Shown here: positions 14,156 through 19,731 of the stretch, one piece after another
How positions within the stretch are numbered: the stretch's first letter is position 1
Layout: each line of letters begins with the position of its first letter
Made by a program: the position numbers and the translations under genes
The notes under the pieces: model-generated
What the model was told of the DNA's origin: nothing
Database searches by the model: none
The model's input: the letters and a program-made list of their open reading frames with translations, nothing else
NCBI GenBank assembly: GCA_949286815.1
Contig: CASEEB010000002.1
Location: 1-19,731 of the forward strand
Origin: an uncultured Eubacteriales bacterium
Lineage (GTDB): Bacteria > Bacillota > Clostridia > Oscillospirales > CAG-272
Direction of reading: 5' to 3'
Length of the DNA stretch: 19,731 nucleotides

Positions 14156-15907
14156 ATGCATTATCAAATTGACCGAAACCGGACGATATCTGAAAGAAAA
14201 ATTTCCGAAAAGGCGTATTATGCCGAGGTACCTTACAGCGAAGAAAAATTATCTTTATTTCTTAAAGATAACGCTGTCGTCAACGGCAATCCCCTGCCCC
14301 CGGGGAAAACAGAAATACCTTTATATGTAGGTTTCAATAATATCACGGTAAATGACGAAAAGCTCACAATTCTGCGATGTGCTGACGAGGCTTTGCTGAT
14401 GCGCGAGCATTTCCGTCCCCGTTTTCATTACACGGTTCCCATTTCCCTGCTCAATGACCCTAACGGTCTTTGTTACGACTCAGAAAATGACCTGTACCAC
14501 ATGTACTACCAATATCAGGGCAATTATGAAGAGGGCAAGGAATGTAAAAGCTGGGGGCACTGTGTAAGCCGTGACCTTCTGCATTGGAAACAGCTACCCA
14601 ACGCTATATATCCCGACGCTTTGGGAGAAGCATATTCCGGCTCCTGTGTAATTGACGAAGAAAACACAAGCGGCTTATTTGACGACAGCACTCCGAAGGG
14701 CAGCCGCATAGCAGCGCTCTACACCGCTTTTGACGGAGTCGAGCGCCAATGTCTCGCGTTTTCAAAAGACGGAGGAACTACATTTGACAAATATCCGGGA
14801 AATCCCGTCATAGACAATTTTGATAACGGAAGGCAAAAATACACACTCGGATTCCGCGATCCCAAGGTAATCAGAGTAAAAACAAAGCACTACCCAAACG
14901 GCGTCTGGCTGATGGTGGTAGCGGGAGAACAGGCTCGGCTATTTTCTTCCGAAAATCTTATAGACTGGACATTAAACGATGAATTTTTCTACCCCGACGG
15001 CGAAAAAATCATTTCCGAATGTCCCGACTTTTTCCCAATGCAAACTCAGGACGGTGAGGAAAAATGGGTGTTTCTGGGCAACGACTTAAATGACGGAAAC
15101 AGCCGGATCTTCTATGTCATAGGAAACCTCACCGAGGACGACGCGGGCAGACTGCACTTTGAAGCTCAGGCAGACGGCAAAAATTCAATGAATCTGAATC
15201 CGGAGGCATACGCCTCTCAGACCTTTTATAACGATAAAAAGGGCAGAAGAATAATGATTGCCTGGCTGCGCGACTGGGTGCTGTTCGACGGCACAACATG
15301 GAAGTTTGAGAATATAGGCAAGTATTCAAAGTATTGGCTGGGCACTTTTACGCTGCCTCAGGAGCTATTTCTCACAAAAGAAAACGGCGAATACAAGATG
15401 CTGGCGCGTCCGGTGGAAGAAGTCAATTCCCTGCGTAAAAGCAAAATATTCTCCTCCGTCAATTCTTTTATGTCATCGGTGATTATCAGAAAAACCAAGT
15501 TTTTGGATATGGAATTCTGCGCGAAGACCGAGAATTTCAAAAATCCGCTTCAGCTTCGCATTGTCGGAGAAAATAAAGAGAGCGATGAAGAAATTGACGA
15601 AGAAGTTGTCATCACATACGATGCCAAAACACGTATTTTCAGACTCGATAAAAGCAAAACGCCGGGCGCTTTTGTACCTGTATATTCTTATGTAACGGAA
15701 AGGTCGGATATATTTTCTTTCAGACTGCTTGTCGATACAAGCGTTCTGGAAATATACCTGAATGACGGCGAAAAGGTACTTAGCACTCAGTTTTATATAC
15801 GAGGCAAACACCGGTTTGAGTTGAGATTTGACGGCATTTCGGAATATTTAAATGCCTATGAGCCGCTGACAGACCGCGCGGAATGTTATATAAACAGTAA
15901 AATATAG
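14156..15907 (+). CDS. Glycoside hydrolase family 32 (fructan/sucrose fructosidase)
   Basis: 583 residues from ATG 14156, which has GGAGG 8 bases upstream; the in-frame ATG at 14141 overlaps that site and is less likely. The GH32 five-bladed propeller carries LLNDPNGL (nucleophile Asp101), GFRDPK (transition-state stabiliser Asp235) and SECPDFF (acid/base Glu288), with WGHCVSRDLLHWKQLP and YSGSCV between. A C-terminal beta-sandwich follows from about 420, including FRLLVDTSVLEIYLNDGE. The enzyme hydrolyses beta-fructosyl bonds (sucrose, levan or inulin fragments). No signal peptide is seen, so it acts in the cytoplasm on imported oligosaccharides. About 80 N-terminal residues precede the usual domain start and are unrecognised. 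No sugar transporter, fructokinase or regulator is adjacent. Confidence 0.94.
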   Translation: MHYQIDRNRTISERKISEKAYYAEVPYSEEKLSLFLKDNAVVNGNPLPPGKTEIPLYVGFNNITVNDEKLTILRCADEALLMREHFRPRFHYTVPISLLNDPNGLCYDSENDLYHMYYQYQGNYEEGKECKSWGHCVSRDLLHWKQLPNAIYPDALGEAYSGSCVIDEENTSGLFDDSTPKGSRIAALYTAFDGVERQCLAFSKDGGTTFDKYPGNPVIDNFDNGRQKYTLGFRDPKVIRVKTKHYPNGVWLMVVAGEQARLFSSENLIDWTLNDEFFYPDGEKIISECPDFFPMQTQDGEEKWVFLGNDLNDGNSRIFYVIGNLTEDDAGRLHFEAQADGKNSMNLNPEAYASQTFYNDKKGRRIMIAWLRDWVLFDGTTWKFENIGKYSKYWLGTFTLPQELFLTKENGEYKMLARPVEEVNSLRKSKIFSSVNSFMSSVIIRKTKFLDMEFCAKTENFKNPLQLRIVGENKESDEEIDEEVVITYDAKTRIFRLDKSKTPGAFVPVYSYVTERSDIFSFRLLVDTSVLEIYLNDGEKVLSTQFYIRGKHRFELRFDGISEYLNAYEPLTDRAECYINSKI

Positions 15908-15944
15908 TTTACAAGGGACTACCAGGGTAGGTATCATACAGTAG

Positions 15945-16050
15945 GTGCGCCGTACGTCAGATTTTCCATGTGAAAGTCGGACTTGCAAAAAAATCCAAAT
16001 CCACAGCGTGGGAGGAAATAATAGCGCTACCAATGGGAATATGGAGGAAA
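15945..16050 (+). other. Structured leader before yfbM with resemblance to a group II intron 5' end
   Basis: The segment begins GTGCGCC (15945-15951), the start seen in several bacterial group II introns. It continues with a hairpin of ten pairs and one mismatch in which GTCAGATTTTC (15956-15966) pairs with GAAAGTCGGAC. A purine-rich stretch with GGGAGGAAATAATAGCG follows. No intron-encoded reverse transcriptase, domain V or 3' end is present. It is either a truncated intron fragment or a leader of yfbM with its own function. Confidence 0.3.
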
Positions 16051-16055
16051 AACAA

Positions 16056-16547
16056 ATGGGAATGATTGCAAATTATCAATCAACTACCGATATCGAATTG
16101 GAAAAAATTCAGTGCCTTGATGATGTAGAGGAATTGCAGGAAAAAGAGGACGTTGAAATTTGTGATATAGATAAAATGTGGGACGCACTTCATTTTTTAC
16201 TTACTGGGAAATCTGCCGGCGAACCGATTGAAAATGATTTAATCAGCGAAGCGATTTTAGGACAGTTTGATGTTGTCGGAGAAGATGTAGAAGAATTTAT
16301 ATCCGGCACGAAATCCGATAGAGTGAAAGAAATAGCAAAAGCGCTACAGGAAATTGATTTTCAAACATATATTGATAAATTTGATATGAGCGCTTTTTCC
16401 AAAAATAATATTTACCCCGACATTTGGGAATATGAAGATGAAGCGGATGAAATTAAAGATGATTTAAGAACTTCATTTGAAAGTTTGAAAAAGTTTTATG
16501 AAAAAATGGCTGAACAAGAGAGTGCCGTTTTAGTGTCAATTTATTAA
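16056..16547 (+). CDS. yfbM: YfbM family protein (DUF1877)
   Basis: 163 residues from ATG 16056 behind GGAGGAAAAA. It starts MGMIANYQ, has CDIDKMWDALHFLLTGKSAGEPIENDLISEAILG, and later NNIYPDIWEY. This matches Escherichia coli YfbM along its length (MGMI..., DIDKxWDxLHFxLTG, IYP). The family is small, soluble and of unknown function, and is often carried in accessory regions. The gene is noticeably richer in AT codons (GAT, GAA, ATT, AAA) than the GH32 gene before it, which suggests more recent arrival. An in-frame extension to 15945 is possible but lacks the conserved MGMI start. A strong terminator follows at 16711. Confidence 0.9.
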   Translation: MGMIANYQSTTDIELEKIQCLDDVEELQEKEDVEICDIDKMWDALHFLLTGKSAGEPIENDLISEAILGQFDVVGEDVEEFISGTKSDRVKEIAKALQEIDFQTYIDKFDMSAFSKNNIYPDIWEYEDEADEIKDDLRTSFESLKKFYEKMAEQESAVLVSIY

Positions 16548-16710
16548 CGATTCAATCTCACCTATCGCGGAAATAGGAAATCCCCTAAAACACGGTTTCC
16601 CGCCCATTTCAAATTTTATTAAAAAAACAGCATAAGTGCCGTAAAGGCGAATTTGATTACGGATGTTAACGCGACTGTAACGGTTTAATCCTAATTGACG
16701 CCATAAAAAC

Positions 16711-16758
16711 ATGCACCTCCAAAAGCGTCTGTCTTTTGGGGTGCATATCTTTTTTTAT
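16711..16758 (+). terminator. Bidirectional rho-independent terminator
   Basis: ATGCACC (16711-16717) plus CCAAAAG pairs with CTTTTGG and GGTGCAT with one bulged T, loop CGTCTGT, followed by ATCTTTTTTT. Read on the other strand the same stem is followed by GTTTTTATGG. It lies between convergent genes, yfbM and the minus-strand gene ending at 16764, and can stop both. Confidence 0.93.
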
Positions 16759-16763
16759 GTTTT

Positions 16764-17267
16764 TTAATTATAAAAGTTTTGTTTAAAGCAAGAAAAATTT
16801 TTAATTCCGTATACAACAAATTTATCTCTTTCTTTAACCCTGTCAATATCTCTTTTGCAGGTAAATACAGCCTTGCCCGAAAAAGAGATATGTCCCGCGT
16901 TAAAAATTTTTTCAATTACATTCTGATAAAATTGAATATCTTTAATATCCGTAACAGAATAGCTTACCTTAAGCCACCAAAAACCATTTCCGTGTAAATA
17001 TCTCGGGCGCATGTTTATGTAATCATCAAATTCAGCCATTTCCTTATTTATCAAAATTGTTTTAGGACAGTGTAAAACTATATTTACTACAGCAATTATA
17101 TTGACCAAAGCGACAGAAGATAAATATATAATAATGGATTGTTTATTTACACAAATAAAATATATACCTAAAATCAACAGCACCGAGTTAATAACAAGCA
17201 AAAATTTATACATTTTTGGAGAAAAAATATTAAAAAGTCGGTTAAGTCTGATCTTTTCATTACTCAT
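16764..17267 (-). CDS. Two-TM membrane protein with a PH-like C-terminal domain, function unknown
   Basis: 167 residues. Two adjacent hydrophobic segments (about 20-39 and 45-66) leave both ends on the same side, probably the cytoplasm. After a loop (PRYLHGNGFWWLKVSYSVTDIKDIQFYQNVIEKIFNAGHISFSGKAVFT) the C-terminus ends DKFVVYGIKNFSCFKQNFYN. The TDIKDIQFxQNxIEKIFxxGxI pattern recalls bacterial PH domains (bPH/YdbT type), where it links a membrane segment to a small beta-barrel. AAGGA lies about 10 bases before the ATG at 17267. The gene is AT-rich. It ends at the shared terminator. The assignment to the PH fold is an inference. Confidence 0.68.
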   Translation of the reverse strand: MSNEKIRLNRLFNIFSPKMYKFLLVINSVLLILGIYFICVNKQSIIIYLSSVALVNIIAVVNIVLHCPKTILINKEMAEFDDYINMRPRYLHGNGFWWLKVSYSVTDIKDIQFYQNVIEKIFNAGHISFSGKAVFTCKRDIDRVKERDKFVVYGIKNFSCFKQNFYN

Positions 17268-17495
17268 ATCGTTTTTTTCCTTATGACAAATTCACTTTTG
17301 TGTTACATGTATTGCGCAGAGGTTAAGCTTGTATAAGCGGATTTCACAGGCTCTCTGTGTAACCATGTCGGCTAAACAACGGATATCACAGCGTAGAGGT
17401 ATATATTCGCAACATAAAATTAGAATATACGCTCCGGTTATTTACACTGTACTGAATCCGCAAAGCAAGCCGAATTGTTTAGTTTTTCAAATCGA

Positions 17496-18176
17496 TTACC
17501 CAATTATTTTATCCGAGATGATTTTTCCGTCCGACATCTCGATTATCCTGTCGGTTTGATTCGCGATATGTAAATCATGGGTTACCATAATGACCGTTTG
17601 TCCGAGCTCTTGGTTTGACTTGCGCAAAAGTTCTATTATCTCACTTGAATTTTTACTGTCAAGGTTGCCGGTCGGTTCATCCGCCAAAAGCAAAGCGGGC
17701 GATGTAATCAATGCGCGGGCTATCGCGACACGCTGCTGTTGACCGCCGGACAGTTGATTGGGATAATAAAATTCCCTGTCGGAAATGTTGAGCATTTTAA
17801 GAATTTTTATCAATTCCCTCTCCTCACATACTCTGCCGTCAAGCTCGAGAGGCAACGAAATATTTGAGCGCACGTTAAGCATAGGCAGCAGATTAAAAAA
17901 CTGATAAACAATAGCCACCTTACGTCTGCGAAAAGCCGACAAATCTTTGGCGGACAGCGAATATATATCCTGTCCGTCAACAATTACTTTCCCGTCGGTC
18001 GGCTTATCAACGCCGCCGATAAGGTGAAGCAGCGTTGACTTGCCCGACCCGCTTGTTCCTGTAATCGCCACAAACTGTCCCTTTTCAACCGCAAAAGATA
18101 CTTTATCAAGGGCAATTGTCTCACTGTCGTATACTTTATACTTTTTTGTAAGATTTTCTGTTCTCATAATTTCCAT
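17496..18176 (-). CDS. ABC transporter ATP-binding protein (MacB/LolD/BceA type)
   Basis: 226 residues from ATG 18176, with AAGGGGTG 6 bases upstream; a GTG at 18185 would add three residues. Walker A is GTSGSGKST (40-48), the Q-loop YQFFNLLP (Gln92), the signature LSGGQQQRVAIARA (142-155), Walker B LLLADEPTGNLD (Glu167 catalytic) and the switch His200 in THD. The DEPTGNLD box and the short length place it with the mechanotransmission-type ATPases that pair with FtsX-like permeases. It lies 19 bases downstream of the permease gene, so the two form one operon. The cargo may be a peptide antibiotic, lipoprotein or other envelope substrate. Confidence 0.95.
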   Translation of the reverse strand: MEIMRTENLTKKYKVYDSETIALDKVSFAVEKGQFVAITGTSGSGKSTLLHLIGGVDKPTDGKVIVDGQDIYSLSAKDLSAFRRRKVAIVYQFFNLLPMLNVRSNISLPLELDGRVCEERELIKILKMLNISDREFYYPNQLSGGQQQRVAIARALITSPALLLADEPTGNLDSKNSSEIIELLRKSNQELGQTVIMVTHDLHIANQTDRIIEMSDGKIISDKIIG

Positions 18177-18195
18177 ACGTCTCACCCCTTGCGGC

Positions 18196-19530
18196 TCAAT
18201 AATTCTTTTTCAGCTCATCCGTAATGTTAATTTTACGGACACTTGATGTCATGAACAGCGACAAAATCAAAGTTATAACAACAACTGTAACAAAGGCAAA
18301 CGCCATTTCACTCCACGGATATGTAAAATAATAGCGGTCGTCCAAAAGCTTATATGCCGAGAATACCACAAAATCTATAACAAAAGAACCTACGACTATA
18401 TACAAAAGCATATATATACCGTAATATACCGATTCAACGGCTGTCATGCGGTAAAGTTGACCTCTGTCCATGCCCATAGAGAGCAGCATGGCAAATTCGG
18501 GTTTTCGCTTGTTGAAATTCACATAAAACAGCGAGCAGGTACCAAAAAAAGCAAGAATAAATATTATAAAAGCAAACGCGTAAAACACAAAAAACGTAGC
18601 CGATATACTTTTGTCCTCGCTTACATCTCGATTGAATTGTGATGCATAAGCCTTTAACAGCGAAAACAGAATAAACATCAGCGCGCAGACCGACACGGAA
18701 CGTGAAATCAACCGGAATTTTTTTCGGTTGTTGGTAAAATTCTGCGATGCCAATCTGCCTGCAATTCCGAAAATTTTCACCGCAATCTTATCAATTAAAT
18801 TCTGTTTTAATGAAATGTTTATCGCGTCACTCGTTTTGGCAATTTCAACAGATGAATTCTTAAACAGTCTGAGCACAGGACTGAATGACGCCGCAAAAAT
18901 CACGGCAAAACCCATTAAGACAAAGCCAACGCAATACAGAAACAAATTGTCGGCAAACGAATCGATATACCAAGGCAGGCTGTCGTATCCGAGAAGACCG
19001 CTGTTTGTATAAAACGCGCCTGTAAATGAGCTTATAAGGGGAAATGAAATCAAAATTCCCAAAGCGACACCGAGGGGTACGGCTATTATTGAAATAATCA
19101 GAGCGTCAAACGCCAGAAACTCTGCCTGATGCTTTATATCCGCTCCCAAGGTTGACAGCACAGACAATGTCTTTGCCTTTTGCCCTGAATTAATTGTAAG
19201 GATACCGCTGATAGATGAGATGCTTCCAAATACGCCGAGCGCGATAAGCAGGGTTACAACACATAGCACAAAAAAATATATGTCATCCCCTTGTCTGGTG
19301 TACTCAATAATCCCACGCAGCGTCTCATCTGTAAGCGAAGCGGTATTTATTCCGTTTTCCAAAACATATTCATGCACCGTGTAATTATCCCGGAAGTCAA
19401 GCAGAGCCAAACCGAATCTGCATGAAATAACCGCCATTGCAATAGATAAAGCTATTCCAATTATTACAAGAACCGTATTGCGTTTGTGTATTTTAAGCGA
19501 GCTGACGGATATTTTAAACACAATGCCCAT
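18196..19530 (-). CDS. FtsX-like ABC transporter permease
   Basis: 444 residues starting at ATG 19530 behind GGAGG (spacer 7). About eight membrane segments occur (near 19-38, 84-108, 141-166, 194-218, 274-292, 312-337, 368-392, 404-428). Two FtsX-like blocks contain TLSVLSTLGADIKHQAEFLAF and EFAMLLSMGMDRGQLYRMT, the usual cytoplasmic coupling motif before a membrane helix. SVEIAK after the fourth segment and the RKINITDELKK ending also fit. It lacks the large extracytoplasmic domain of MacB or BceB; the loop between the first two segments has only about 45 residues. The permease precedes its ATPase, the reverse of the usual Bce order, and no two-component system is in view. Confidence 0.9.
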   Translation of the reverse strand: MGIVFKISVSSLKIHKRNTVLVIIGIALSIAMAVISCRFGLALLDFRDNYTVHEYVLENGINTASLTDETLRGIIEYTRQGDDIYFFVLCVVTLLIALGVFGSISSISGILTINSGQKAKTLSVLSTLGADIKHQAEFLAFDALIISIIAVPLGVALGILISFPLISSFTGAFYTNSGLLGYDSLPWYIDSFADNLFLYCVGFVLMGFAVIFAASFSPVLRLFKNSSVEIAKTSDAINISLKQNLIDKIAVKIFGIAGRLASQNFTNNRKKFRLISRSVSVCALMFILFSLLKAYASQFNRDVSEDKSISATFFVFYAFAFIIFILAFFGTCSLFYVNFNKRKPEFAMLLSMGMDRGQLYRMTAVESVYYGIYMLLYIVVGSFVIDFVVFSAYKLLDDRYYFTYPWSEMAFAFVTVVVITLILSLFMTSSVRKINITDELKKNY

Positions 19531-19594
19531 AATAAATCCTCCATACCACGCTGATCAGCACATTAATAAAGTTTACACGGTATTGTTTGAAGGC

Positions 19595-19643
19595 ATTATA
19601 AAATCATAGCTCCGGTTATTGCAAAACCGACAATAAACGGAGC
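19595..19643 (-). promoter_or_regulatory. Promoter of the ABC permease-ATPase operon, overlapped by a dyad
   Basis: On the minus strand TTGCAA (19624-19619) and TATAAT (19600-19595) are 18 bases apart. A dyad covers the -35 region: GCTCCG (19609-19614) and TTATTG (19616-19621) pair with CAATAA (19631-19636) and CGGAGC (19638-19643). This could be an operator or, read on the plus strand, a hairpin ahead of the TTTTATTTGATTTT stretch. Both parts are inferred from sequence. Confidence 0.5.
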
Positions 19644-19731
19644 CTGTTTTATTTGATTTTCAAACAAAGAAACTCTCGGCAAAACACAACATTCAGCAAT
19701 ATTGAAAATTTCATACCTAATTAAAAAAGTT

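Noticed and set aside
17431..17442. A 12-base sequence (GCTCCGGTTATT) shared by the gaps on both sides of the ABC transporter genes (also 19609-19620)
   Set aside because: Several identical 12-mers are expected by chance in 20 kb, and the second half of the dyad is absent at the left copy.

Overview
The window looks like a chromosomal segment of a low-to-moderate GC anaerobic member of the Bacillota, most likely class Clostridia and possibly an Oscillospiraceae/Ruminococcaceae-type gut bacterium. The grounds are an rpmH-rnpA-yidD-yidC-jag-mnmE block with a lipoprotein-type YidC, a HolA of Gram-positive type, a Veg-like protein, a YmdB phosphodiesterase, strong AGGAGG ribosome binding sites and consensus TTGACA/TATAAT promoters. 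This placement comes from gene content and motifs only; no search was run.

Left part (1-3251, minus strand). A BspA-type leucine-rich-repeat lipoprotein runs off the left edge. Upstream of it lie a small HPr-kinase-like P-loop protein and holA (DNA polymerase III delta). Three DnaA-box-like TGTGGAAA motifs sit between holA and the kinase-like gene.

Core block (3307-8570, plus strand). A consensus promoter drives rpmH, rnpA, yidD and yidC, followed by jag/khpB, a clear terminator and then mnmE. These genes serve the ribosome, RNase P, membrane-protein insertion, RNA binding and tRNA wobble modification. The usual neighbours dnaA (before rpmH) and mnmG (after mnmE) are absent, so the classical origin neighbourhood has been rearranged. 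A non-coding 96-bp tandem repeat, about 2.6 copies, follows mnmE.

Middle part (8861-13364, plus strand). This holds ymdB, an EamA-type exporter, an aminoglycoside-phosphotransferase-fold kinase, a PqqD-like protein, and an overlapping gene that fuses a signal-peptidase-like (S24/S26) domain to a NTP_transf_5 nucleotidyltransferase. PqqD, the nucleotidyltransferase and the HPr-kinase-like protein are three accessory families known from peptide natural product (RiPP, for example lasso peptide) clusters. Here they occur without a recognisable cyclase, leader protease or radical SAM enzyme.

Right part (13365-19731). A consensus promoter precedes a predicted branched RNA fold that would bury the strong ribosome binding site of a 30-codon ORF. 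Then come a Veg-like gene, a cytoplasmic GH32 fructosidase and a YfbM/DUF1877 gene with an unusual structured leader. A bidirectional terminator follows. On the minus strand are a two-TM protein with a PH-like C-terminus and an ABC permease plus ATPase pair, read from a promoter overlapped by a 12-bp-arm dyad.
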